Assembly (NCBI RefSeq): GCF_030733265.1
Contig: NZ_JASHJI010000005.1
Location: 286,969-350,968 of the forward strand
Source: Roseibium sp. MMSF_3412
GTDB lineage: Bacteria; Pseudomonadota; Alphaproteobacteria; Rhizobiales; Stappiaceae
Reading direction: 5' to 3'
DNA: 64,000 nt
This document shows, one piece after another, positions 1 to 7,617 of this stretch. Each line of letters opens with the position of its first letter. Position 1 is the stretch's first letter. A program made the position numbers and the translations under genes. Under the pieces are notes generated by a model. It did not search any database. It saw nothing but the letters and a program-made list of their open reading frames with translations, and was not told the DNA's origin.

Positions 1-541
1 CGACTGGGAAGAAGACTATATCCGCAACTCGGAAGGCTATATTTTCAGGAACACATTTGCCGATATCCGCTATGTGGCAAACGAGCTCGGCGGATCACAT
101 GGCGTCAAGTTCGAGCATGAATGCTACGATGTCGGCCATCTCTACAATCTGAAATTCTGCATGGACGCGGGGCTCTTCAAGGCACCCGTCTTCATTCAGT
201 TCATCTTCGGCATTCTGGGCGGTATCGGGCCGGACATCGACAATCTTGTCTTCATGAAACGAACGGCGGACCGCCTGTTCGGCGACGACTATCAATGGTC
301 CGTTCTTGGGGCCGGCGGCGTTCAGATGCCTTTTGCAACCACGGCCAGCCAGATGGGCGGAAACCTGCGCGTCGGACTGGAAGACAGCCTCATGATTGCC
401 CGTGGCCAGCTAGCCAGATCCAATGCGGAGCAGGTCGCCAAAATCCGGCGCATTGTCGAGGATCTGGGCTGTGAAGTGGCGACCCCCGATGAGGCGCGCG
501 AAATGCTGGACCTCAAGGGCGGAGATCGCGTCGCGTTCTAA
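1..541 (+). CDS. 3-keto-5-aminohexanoate cleavage enzyme family (BKACE), C-terminal part
   Basis: The frame is open from base 2, so this gene begins upstream of the window and only the last ~180 residues are visible. They fit the BKACE family, zinc-dependent TIM-barrel enzymes that condense a beta-keto acid with acetyl-CoA (Kce in lysine fermentation is the founder). Family-like stretches are the segment around GILGGIGPDIDNL and the end with GNLRVGLEDSL, followed by a helix ending in AREMLDL. The substrate cannot be told from this fragment, because BKACE members act on many beta-keto acids. An internal ATG at base 74 is probably not the start, since family-like sequence continues upstream of it. 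The gene converges on the sigma factor gene, 33 bp away. Confidence 0.85.
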   Translation, partial: DWEEDYIRNSEGYIFRNTFADIRYVANELGGSHGVKFEHECYDVGHLYNLKFCMDAGLFKAPVFIQFIFGILGGIGPDIDNLVFMKRTADRLFGDDYQWSVLGAGGVQMPFATTASQMGGNLRVGLEDSLMIARGQLARSNAEQVAKIRRIVEDLGCEVATPDEAREMLDLKGGDRVAF

Positions 542-573
542 CCGATGGACGCAAAGCGGCCGTTTGCGGCACG

Positions 574-1053
574 TCACGCGGCAAGCGCCTGGCGGGCCCG
601 CGACAGCCGGCTTTTCACGGTGCCGATGGCAACACCCATCTGGCTGGCGATCTGATCGTGTGACAGGCCTGAAAAAACGCAGAGTTCGAGGACATCCCTC
701 TCTTCAGGACGCAGATTTTCCAGGCTCTTGGCGACATCGCCGAGTTCGACATGCTTCTCCTGAGCGGGGGCAGCGGTTACCTGCTCGTACCATTCCTCGA
801 TCGGGACATGGTGCCCCCGGCGTTCGACCTTGCGGAACTCATCGAGCTGTGCATTGCGGGCAATGGCAAACAGCCAGCTCCTGAGCTTCGTGCCTTCCGC
901 ATACTGAGCCCGGTTGCGCAAGGCGCGCTCCAGGGCGGTCTGCATCAGGTCGTCGGCGGCTTCTGACGAACTGGAGATGGACCGGGCGAAACGCCACAAA
1001 TGCGGGATTTCAGATTGCAGGTCTTTTGAGAAGCGATCTTGTAAGCGGGTCAT
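574..1053 (-). CDS. ECF-type RNA polymerase sigma factor
   Basis: This 159-residue protein has the two domains of extracytoplasmic-function sigma factors. Region 2 covers about residues 15-80 (AADDLMQTALERALRN, then RSWLFAIARN). Region 4 covers about residues 105-158 and ends in a helix-turn-helix with GTVKSRLSRARQAL. The start is supported by a GGGAGGG ribosome-binding site 6 bases upstream. No anti-sigma factor gene is adjacent: the neighbours are the BKACE gene on one side and a MITE-like element on the other. The signal it answers and its regulon are therefore unknown. It is shorter than EcfG-type general-stress sigma factors and no NepR/PhyR partner is visible. Confidence 0.93.
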   Translation of the reverse strand: MTRLQDRFSKDLQSEIPHLWRFARSISSSSEAADDLMQTALERALRNRAQYAEGTKLRSWLFAIARNAQLDEFRKVERRGHHVPIEEWYEQVTAAPAQEKHVELGDVAKSLENLRPEERDVLELCVFSGLSHDQIASQMGVAIGTVKSRLSRARQALAA

Positions 1054-1225
1054 CTAGCCCTCCCTGGCGGCTGTTGCGATGACCAGCATCTAGTGTTGAT
1101 GGCGATCTTGTTTTAGATCTTTCAAAGGAAGTTCATGACGAGTTGATAGTCCGTGCGCAAAATCGGCTCAACACTTTGAACCACGCAAAAGTTACTTGTA
1201 GTGATCTGGAAAAATCCAAGATGTC

Positions 1226-1493
1226 TAGGGTCAGGACCCATTAATTTGGGTGAATTGGTAGGGATGAATTTGTTCGGATACGAGGCGCAAAGCTGCAGGA
1301 AACCGTCCGGTTTCCAAAGATTTGCAACGACGTTGCCGGGCAAATTCACCCTATCCCTCCGGGACGCAAAAACGGCTTCGGTCTGCTACGTCAAACCGCT
1401 CAACCGGGCAGAAAGCCCGCTTGTCGCGCTTTTCCTTGCAACTCATCGCCGTTTGCTGCGCCAATTTAACCAAATTCATGGGCCCTGACCCTA
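1226..1493. mobile_element. MITE-like element 1 (268 bp, 33-bp inverted ends)
   Basis: Bases 1226-1258 and 1461-1493 are inverted repeats matching at 29 of 33 positions. Both outer ends read TAGGGTCAGG followed by R-CCCAT. The element begins and ends in TA, which could be the duplicated target dinucleotide. A shorter inner inverted repeat (AGGGATGAATTTG at 1260-1272, and its imperfect complement near 1359-1376) lies inside. No transposase-sized ORF is present. This is the form expected of a non-autonomous miniature inverted-repeat transposable element, mobilised by a transposase encoded elsewhere. The family is not identified. Confidence 0.75.
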
Positions 1494-1817
1494 ACACACG
1501 GAAAAGAAAACGGAACTTTCGCCGGCGAGATATATCGGTGTCGCGACAAGATCAAAAAATGCGTTCAAAAGACATTTTTTTAAAGTAACATACAAGTTGA
1601 TAAGTGATTTAGATCACTAATTACAAAAATAAGAATTTGAAATTTATTCAAAGATAATCGAATAATTTTTCCCGTATATTATAATGAGTGATATTTTTTT
1701 AAAATTATTCGGAACCTTTACATGCCCTGAGCGTTCATATGCTGTAACCGAGGCGCAGACACAGGCACATCGCCGGGCACCTCTGACCGACACAAGCATA
1801 CGAATAGGAGCATACCA
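1494..1817. other. AT-rich promoter region of the small secreted protein
   Basis: No gene is supported in this 324-bp stretch. From about base 1540 it becomes much more AT-rich than its surroundings. It carries one CRP-like dyad (1603-1618), and a ribosome-binding site AGGAG lies just before the ATG at 1818. Short ORFs here are not supported. Confidence 0.6.
1603..1618. promoter_or_regulatory. CRP/FNR-superfamily-like operator
   Basis: The 16-base sequence AGTGAT-TTAG-ATCACT is a perfect dyad with 6-base arms and a 4-base spacer, close to the E. coli CRP consensus TGTGA-N6-TCACA. It lies 200 bp upstream of the small secreted protein gene at 1818, in AT-rich DNA. The same motif occurs four times upstream of the HlyC/RTX operon (56912-57052). 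A shared CRP/FNR-family regulator is inferred; none is encoded in the window. Confidence 0.55.
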
Positions 1818-2129
1818 ATGCGTACCAGCAAGAAAATCGTTTCCTCCGTCATCGCAGCAATCTTTGTTTCCGGCGCATTCGTCGGCACGGCAAGCGCAAT
1901 CGACTTCGGCGGTCTCTATGGCGACTCCAACGGTTCCGAGCCGGTGTTTTTCACAAGCAACCAGCAGAACATCAACAACAGCCAGTTGAGCCGCTCCACG
2001 AACCGCGCCAAGCAGCCTGACGCCCGCATTTTTGCCGACTACGCCGACCAGGCCTATGGTGATCTGAATGGCAACCAGCCGGTTTCCGTCCGTCGCCTTC
2101 AGGCTGACAACGCACGGGCTCTGCGCTGA
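1818..2129 (+). CDS. Small secreted protein with duplicated YGDxNGxxPV motif
   Basis: This 103-residue product starts with a clear Sec signal peptide: positive residues at the N-terminus, a hydrophobic core over residues 7-22, and cleavage probably after TASA at residue 27. The mature part is about 76 residues. It contains the decapeptide YGDSNGSEPV at residues 34-43 and a variant YGDLNGNQPV at residues 80-89, an internal duplication. I recognise no family. A good ribosome-binding site (AGGAG) precedes the ATG. A hairpin terminator follows at 2222-2253, so the gene is probably monocistronic. A CRP-like box lies upstream. Confidence 0.75.
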   Translation: MRTSKKIVSSVIAAIFVSGAFVGTASAIDFGGLYGDSNGSEPVFFTSNQQNINNSQLSRSTNRAKQPDARIFADYADQAYGDLNGNQPVSVRRLQADNARALR

Positions 2130-2221
2130 TCCCAAGGAAAGTGCGAACAGTTTGACTGTGCGCATCAGCTGAAATCAGAAGAGCACCGGACGACAGTCCC
2201 GTAACCGGGAACCTGTCAACA

Positions 2222-2253
2222 AGAAAGGGCCACGCATCGCGCGTGGCCTTTCT
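2222..2253 (+). terminator. Hairpin terminator after the small secreted protein gene
   Basis: The arms AGAAAGGGCCACGC (2222-2235) and GCGTGGCCTTTCT (2241-2253) pair over 13 bp with one bulged G and a 5-base loop. The run of T after it is short (CTGTTTG), so termination may be partial. It separates the secreted protein gene from the HPPD-like gene. Confidence 0.65.
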
Positions 2254-2410
2254 GTTTGAAAAGAAGTAATTGGCGCGGCAGGCTCGGGAAAACGACTTCT
2301 TCCACCACGTTGCAAACGCAACCTCCGGCAACCAATTGACGTGCCGGGTGCGATCCGTCCTAATGAACGTGACAACAAGACAATCGTACTTCACCGGGGA
2401 CCTGAGCATC

Positions 2411-3667
2411 ATGGACGCGTTGCCTTTCGACTATTCCGACTACAAGCCCAAGGGTGACAAGAAAAATTCGGAATTCTTCGAGGAGTATCTGCCGAAGATC
2501 TATGCCCGCCGGGCAAAGACCGGTGTGAACGATCTCGTCGGTCGGATGAAAGCGGTCGTCATTCAGGTCGAGACCGGCGACGGCGTTCCGACAATGGCTG
2601 AGCTGCATCGGATGACACCGAACCGCTATCATTCCAGCTATATCTCCGGCACGCACAAGTTCCATGTCCTGCACAACAGGCCGGAGTTTCCTGCGGTCAT
2701 TCTGATGGAGCCGCTTTCGGACAGTTACGAGGACTACATCAAACGCCTCAACGTGCTCTATCCGCTATCACGTCAGAAGCCCAACACCCGCTATGTCGGG
2801 GAGGTGTTTCACTGCGCCGATACCGCAGAACTTCAAAAAACACTGGAAGCGCAGAGCATCCGTTTCGACTATCCCGGCGACACGGAAAACGATGTCTTCA
2901 CTTCAAAGGGGATTGTGTTCTCCACGCCGTCGGATTTTACCGGCAACCGGATCGGCTACTCCAATCACGATTTCAACGACCCGGACAGCCTGGCGCTGGG
3001 CGAACGGGTCGAGCTGACCGAGGCCGAAAAGGCATCGCTGCAGGACGGCATCGCCTTTGCCGAACAGCACGGTCTCAATGAACTGATGCTCGGCTATGAT
3101 CACATGGCGACGCGCATTCTGGCAGGCGAGCGCGAGGATGCGATCCTCGAATTCCAGACCATGGTTCCCTATTATTTCTGGGGTGCCTACAACATCTCCG
3201 ACATGAATTCGTCCACCAATGTAAACCGCTGTCCGATTGTCAGCGACGACAAGCAGTCACCGGCAAAGGTGTTCACGGCCAACAACACGCCGTCCTTTGT
3301 CAATTCATTCGAGAACCTGCCCATGCCGACGGAAGATTTCGTCCGCAACTACGGGCGAAGAATGCATCACATGGCCGTGGAGATCCTCGACGGAGACCAT
3401 CCTTCGAACCAGAAGAACGTCGACTATGTTGTCGGCCTGCTCGGGCAGCAGGGTATCCCGTTCCTTGCCCATGTCGTGGGTGAGTGCAAGGATTCACCCG
3501 ACCTGAAACAGATCTTTTCCAAGCATTCGAAGCACACGCTGCTCATCACGGAATACATCGAGCGATGCAAGGCGTTTGACGGCTTTTTCACCAAATCAAA
3601 CGTCGCCGCCCTCACCGAAGCCGCCGGCAAGGACGAGCGCTACCAGCACGGCCACGTGTTCGACTAG
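2411..3667 (+). CDS. HPPD-like VOC-superfamily dioxygenase, specificity unknown
   Basis: This 418-residue protein (start ATG 2411) is not an obvious textbook family, but its C-terminal half resembles 4-hydroxyphenylpyruvate dioxygenase. A first GYDHMATRIL motif (His231) matches the HPPD IDHLxxNV strand. A second, RMHHMAVEIL (His320), matches the IQHIAL strand. Near the end TEYIERCKAF (Glu381), followed by FFTKSNVAALTEA, matches the FFEFIQR and GNFKALFE region. These would be the 2-His-1-Glu iron ligands. The N-terminal half (1-220) is an extra degenerate VOC-like part. The HPPD-like reading is inference from motif order. An upstream in-frame ATG at 2363 and the frame opening at 2270 give alternative starts, but conserved-looking sequence begins at MDALPFDYSD. 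Confidence 0.6.
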   Translation: MDALPFDYSDYKPKGDKKNSEFFEEYLPKIYARRAKTGVNDLVGRMKAVVIQVETGDGVPTMAELHRMTPNRYHSSYISGTHKFHVLHNRPEFPAVILMEPLSDSYEDYIKRLNVLYPLSRQKPNTRYVGEVFHCADTAELQKTLEAQSIRFDYPGDTENDVFTSKGIVFSTPSDFTGNRIGYSNHDFNDPDSLALGERVELTEAEKASLQDGIAFAEQHGLNELMLGYDHMATRILAGEREDAILEFQTMVPYYFWGAYNISDMNSSTNVNRCPIVSDDKQSPAKVFTANNTPSFVNSFENLPMPTEDFVRNYGRRMHHMAVEILDGDHPSNQKNVDYVVGLLGQQGIPFLAHVVGECKDSPDLKQIFSKHSKHTLLITEYIERCKAFDGFFTKSNVAALTEAAGKDERYQHGHVFD

Positions 3668-3690
3668 AGCCCGTTTATGTGGGTCGCCAG

Positions 3691-5106
3691 TCAGTTCAGG
3701 TCTTTGAGCAGCCTGCCGTGCCTGCGGGTCTGCTGGATGACCTCGCCGAACGTGGTGTAACCCCGCGACGACAGCATCGGCAGCATCTTGCAGAGTGCTT
3801 CGGCCGTCGCCTGCGCGTCTCCGAGCGCCGTGTGCCTGTGCTCGGGCGCGATCGTGATGTCGAGCCGCGCGCACAAGGCATCCAGCGAATGCGCTTCCGT
3901 CTCACCGAAGAGAACGGCGGACAGGAGAACCGTGTCGAGCATCGGGTGGTCCCAGGAAAGGCCGCAAACTCTGGCATGCCTGTTCAGGAACGCCATATCG
4001 AAAGGCGCATTGTGCGCGACCATGACGCAATCGCGGGCGAAGCCGTGAAACCGCGTCACCGCGCTGCCGGCGTCCGGGGCACCGGCGACCATGTCATCTG
4101 TAATCCGATGCACCTTCGTTGAGGCCGGCGGTATGGCGCATCCCGGATTGACCAGTTGATCCACGGTCTCGCCGGGCACGATCCGCCCCTTGACGACCCG
4201 CACGGCACCGATCTGGACAATTTCATCCTTGTTGGGCATCAGGCCGGTGGTTTCCGTATCGAAGACAACAAATTGCAGGTCCTGCAACGGTCTGTTTTCC
4301 AGTGCGCGTTCGCTTTCCTGCTCATCAAGGTCGAAATCATAAATCAGCGGGCGCTCTGCCTCGGGGGAGATTTGAGCTTTCGTGCCGTCGATCAGGATCA
4401 TGTAGCCGGGCACCTTCTTGAGCTTCTTGAGGCGCAGCTCAAAACTCAGTTTCCCCCGGCTGCCCTTGACCTTGGCCAGAACCTCGGAGCGTCCCTCGGA
4501 AAGTTTCTCCTGGGCGGCAAGCAACTCCGTTTCGTCGAAATAGTCGAAGACCGAAGCGCTCAGGCGCGGAACATGGACCTGACCCAGAACATCGGCTGCC
4601 TGCCCGTCATAAAGCATGATCCGGTGGTTCGGACTGACGAGAATGATGGCCACCGGTATCTCGGTCAAAAGCATCGACAGATGTGCTTTTTCCGCCATCA
4701 GCCGTGCGGTTTCGTTGGCAACGATGTCATTGGTCTCCGCCGACACCTCGGAGAGTTTTCCCGTCACCGCCTGAACGGCCGGTCCGAGGTCTCCGAGGAA
4801 ACGCGAGCTGTGCAAATCAACCAGGGCATCAACGCCGGCATGTGCGCGGGTTCGGATGGCCACGGCAAGATGATCGACCGGCTTGGCGACATTTTCATCG
4901 AACAGCAGCCAGACCTTGGTGGTGACGGCAAGGATGGCAAAGGCCGAAAGAGACCCGGAAATAAGGAAGGCGGACACCGCTCCGCCGTCGTCCAGCCGGT
5001 TGAATGCAAAATAATGCGACAGGACAACGAGCACGGAACAGACAGCCGCGGAACCGGAAAAGAGCAGGAAAGTCCGCATTCGCAGACTGAGTGACATAAG
5101 CATCAT
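3691..5106 (-). CDS. Membrane-anchored PAS plus DEDDh 3'-5' exonuclease (DnaQ/epsilon-like)
   Basis: The 471-residue protein has two N-terminal membrane segments (about 11-33 and 44-64), a linker resembling HAMP, and a PAS-like domain (about 145-240). It ends in an RNase-T/DnaQ-type exonuclease domain (about 275-455). The exonuclease motifs are complete: DTETTG at 283-288, HNAPFDMAFL, and a final H..D pair in HTALGDAQAT, giving the DEDDh set. The start codon overlaps the stop of the preceding small membrane protein gene by 4 bases (ATGA), so the two are translationally coupled. This enzyme type is often found beside the DUF294 and DUF4212/symporter genes, as here. Sensory-exonuclease signalling is possible but unproven. 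It is not the replicative epsilon subunit. Confidence 0.88.
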   Translation of the reverse strand: MMLMSLSLRMRTFLLFSGSAAVCSVLVVLSHYFAFNRLDDGGAVSAFLISGSLSAFAILAVTTKVWLLFDENVAKPVDHLAVAIRTRAHAGVDALVDLHSSRFLGDLGPAVQAVTGKLSEVSAETNDIVANETARLMAEKAHLSMLLTEIPVAIILVSPNHRIMLYDGQAADVLGQVHVPRLSASVFDYFDETELLAAQEKLSEGRSEVLAKVKGSRGKLSFELRLKKLKKVPGYMILIDGTKAQISPEAERPLIYDFDLDEQESERALENRPLQDLQFVVFDTETTGLMPNKDEIVQIGAVRVVKGRIVPGETVDQLVNPGCAIPPASTKVHRITDDMVAGAPDAGSAVTRFHGFARDCVMVAHNAPFDMAFLNRHARVCGLSWDHPMLDTVLLSAVLFGETEAHSLDALCARLDITIAPEHRHTALGDAQATAEALCKMLPMLSSRGYTTFGEVIQQTRRHGRLLKDLN

Positions 5107-5624
5107 TCCACTCCGCAGATTGTTGAAACGATCGGGTCGTCGGCGGGAACATCAATCCAGTCGGCTCCGGAGACAGCGCCGCCTTTTTCGAACGCGATGG
5201 CATCCGTCAAGGCAGCCCGACGGTTGCCTTTACAGTCCGCCAGCACGGTGAGCTTGTTTACCGGTGACCATCTGCCGAAGAAATAGGTCTCTCCGAGACG
5301 CTCCTCGGGCCGGTCCGGATGCCTGCGGATGGTGCCAGTGTCAACGGCAACAAACCGCTCCACGAAGGGCTGGATATAAGTCCATGGCCTGTAGAACGCC
5401 CGGTTTTCGATCGTCTGCGCGATCACGATGCCCTCGGGCATCGCCTCTTTCGTCCGGGAGAACCAGCCGTATTCGTTCGCAATCGTTGTGACGATCATTG
5501 CGGCACCGGCGGCAACCGGTGCAAACCAGCGCGGCAGCCGTCCGCCCAGCAGGCGATTGATCAGCATGACAACGCCTGCAGCCGCGATACCGGCGACGAA
5601 AGCTGCGATCAGCTCGACAAACAT
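5103..5624 (-). CDS. Hypothetical inner-membrane protein in the DUF294/exonuclease operon
   Basis: From the ATG at 5624 (ribosome-binding site GGGAGGA 6 bases upstream) the product is 173 residues. Two hydrophobic segments lie near the N-terminus (about 3-23 and 34-50), and a soluble part of about 115 residues follows, with the motif GETYFFGRWSPVNK. I recognise no enzyme motif. The gene sits between the DUF294 protein gene and the exonuclease gene and overlaps the latter by 4 bases, so a role in the same pathway is likely. An upstream ATG at 5663 is less likely because it lacks a ribosome-binding site. Confidence 0.72.
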   Translation of the reverse strand: MFVELIAAFVAGIAAAGVVMLINRLLGGRLPRWFAPVAAGAAMIVTTIANEYGWFSRTKEAMPEGIVIAQTIENRAFYRPWTYIQPFVERFVAVDTGTIRRHPDRPEERLGETYFFGRWSPVNKLTVLADCKGNRRAALTDAIAFEKGGAVSGADWIDVPADDPIVSTICGVE

Positions 5625-5680
5625 TTCTTTCCTCCCGAACGGGGTCTGCGACACCCCATCCATTCCGCTTCTGCTGTGGT

Positions 5681-7510
5681 TCAGCCCAGCATTCCGCGAC
5701 CGTGTCCTATTGAGGACTGCATTGTTTTGACCACGACAAAGGCATCCCGCAAATGACTTCGCTCAAAGTCCGACAGTGTTGAGGGATGCAGGAAGTTGTC
5801 CGGTTTCTGTCCGAGCTTGATGAGGCCGGCCTGATGCAGCAACCGGGTCTCGGCGATCAGATCATAGGCATCCAGCAGGTCGCTGCCCCCCGATTGGCTG
5901 AGCCGCCCGCTCGCGCGCGCCTCCAGCAGCCGCGCCTTTGTGTTCACCGCTGTTATCTGACCTTGCAGCGCATATATCCGCGCCAGGTCGACGATCGGCA
6001 CGACCCCGTTCAGTTTGGTATCGAGCGTATCCTTGTTTTCGCCGGATCGGATCGTCGCCAGTCCTCTTAGCAGGTTGAGCGGGGGATGATGCTTGAGCGA
6101 GTTGCTGACCATATGCGCCACGAAGATCGAATTCGAAGCCGCAGCCTTGAGCGTTTCTTCCTGAAGGTTTTCAAACAGCCGCTTGTCGCCGCCGATCGGC
6201 CGTAGATCGAACATCACGGAACTGAGCATTTGCGCTTCCGGATCAGGCTTTTTTATCCAGCCCTCGAAATAGCTTTGCCAGACCCGCACAGGCTGACACC
6301 AGCGCGGGTTCGTCGCCATCATGTCGCCCGGGCAGTAGACGTAACCGCACGTGTTCAGACCATCACTGACAAACCGCGCGAGTTCAGAAAAATAGCCGTC
6401 CCTGTCTCTGTCGGTGACCGTGTCGTCGAGAAACAGGCAGTTGTCCTGATCGCTGACACCGGTCTGCTCCTGCCGCCCCTGGGAACCGCAGGCAAGCCAG
6501 AGATAGGGAACGGGCGGTGCCCCGAGCTTTTCTTCCGCCAGTACCAGAAGGCGGCGTGTTGCTGTATCGGCTATGTCGGTTATCAGCCGCGTGACAACCT
6601 CGTGCGGGCTGCCTGCGGCGACCAGTTGCAACAGCAGACGCGGGATATGCGCGGTAACCGCAGCCATATCCTGTGCCGTCGCCGCACGGGTGATCTGGCC
6701 GACCATATCTGCCGAGCTGATCGCCTGGAAACGGGTCAAATCGGTTTGTGTCACCATCCCGACCAGACGATTGCCTTCGACGATTGGAATGTGCCCGATC
6801 CGCCGTTCCATCATGAGGTGAAGGATGTCGGTCCCGATCGCGGTCGGCGGGAGCGCCAACGGGTTCCGGGTCATCAGTTCGGCAACACGGGTCGTACCGG
6901 GCAACCCTTCTGCCAGCACCTTTCCAGTGAGATCCCGCGTGGTCACGATGCCAAGCAGCGCCTCCCCCGGATCCGTTACGCAAAGGGAGGAAATATGCCT
7001 GTCGCGCATCGTACGCGCTGCGTCTTGAACGATGGTATCGGCTGAGCATGTGATCGGATTTCGCGCCATAAGCGTTTCCGCAAGTGTCGTCGCAAGATCC
7101 CGCCCGCGTGTCCCCGGCTTGCGCGCCCGATCGAAGAACCGCGCAACGACTTTCTGTTCGTCCATGAGTTTGCGGAAGTCTGCCGGCGGCAGCACCAGGA
7201 GGACGGACGCTTCGTCGGCCTGCGCGGAAGTGGCAGCCGCACCGTCTTTCAAAAGACCGCGTTCGCCAAACGTGTTCCTGTGAACCAGATGACTGACAAC
7301 GACGCTGTTTTCGTCCCGGATCTTCACACCGCCTTCGTAAATCACGAAGAGACCCGGAAGTTGGTCGCCGAATTTGTAGATGTGCGTGTCGGGTTCAACG
7401 TGGCGAACTTCAAACCGTTCCGCCAGTTTCTCCTGCACATCGTGTGACAGCGCATCATAGGGATGGAGCGATTTCAGGAACCCCAAAATCTGGCCGACAC
7501 TTAAGGACAT
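5681..7510 (-). CDS. cNMP-binding / CBS-pair / DUF294 nucleotidyltransferase-like protein
   Basis: The 609-residue protein has three parts. A cyclic-nucleotide-binding-like beta-barrel covers about residues 20-125 (FGERGLL near 81-87). A CBS-domain pair follows at about 145-265. The rest is a DUF294 putative nucleotidyltransferase with GSQGRQE at 342-348 and DQD at 354-356, the catalytic pattern of GlnD/GlnE-type nucleotidyltransferases, plus a C-terminal helical DUF294 extension. In many proteobacteria this protein is encoded next to an acetate-type sodium symporter with DUF4212, as here, and is proposed to control it by modification or nucleotide sensing. Ligand and target are unknown. It follows the symporter gene after two hairpins. 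Confidence 0.88.
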   Translation of the reverse strand: MSLSVGQILGFLKSLHPYDALSHDVQEKLAERFEVRHVEPDTHIYKFGDQLPGLFVIYEGGVKIRDENSVVVSHLVHRNTFGERGLLKDGAAATSAQADEASVLLVLPPADFRKLMDEQKVVARFFDRARKPGTRGRDLATTLAETLMARNPITCSADTIVQDAARTMRDRHISSLCVTDPGEALLGIVTTRDLTGKVLAEGLPGTTRVAELMTRNPLALPPTAIGTDILHLMMERRIGHIPIVEGNRLVGMVTQTDLTRFQAISSADMVGQITRAATAQDMAAVTAHIPRLLLQLVAAGSPHEVVTRLITDIADTATRRLLVLAEEKLGAPPVPYLWLACGSQGRQEQTGVSDQDNCLFLDDTVTDRDRDGYFSELARFVSDGLNTCGYVYCPGDMMATNPRWCQPVRVWQSYFEGWIKKPDPEAQMLSSVMFDLRPIGGDKRLFENLQEETLKAAASNSIFVAHMVSNSLKHHPPLNLLRGLATIRSGENKDTLDTKLNGVVPIVDLARIYALQGQITAVNTKARLLEARASGRLSQSGGSDLLDAYDLIAETRLLHQAGLIKLGQKPDNFLHPSTLSDFERSHLRDAFVVVKTMQSSIGHGRGMLG

Positions 7511-7540
7511 TCAAAACGCCTCGTCCTGAAAAGGGTGTCC

Positions 7541-7602
7541 TGCCCGGCGTAAACCGGGCAGAACGGGATCATATTCCGCGAGGTGGCTGGAAACCAGCCA
7601 CC
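7541..7602 (-). other. Two intercistronic hairpins between symporter and DUF294 genes
   Basis: TGCCCGG (7541-7547) pairs with CCGGGCA (7554-7560), and GGTGGCTGG (7582-7590) pairs perfectly with CCAGCCACC (7594-7602) around a 3-base loop. On the minus-strand transcript both follow the symporter stop codon and precede the DUF294 start. Neither has a U tract. An RNA-stability or attenuation role that lowers DUF294 expression relative to the symporter is inferred. Confidence 0.55.
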
Positions 7603-7617
7603 CGCCACAGCGTTGTC

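Noticed and set aside
1201..1588. Two ORFs of 95 and 88 residues around MITE-like element 1
   Set aside because: They run across the inverted repeats in different frames and have no start signals; no transposase motif.
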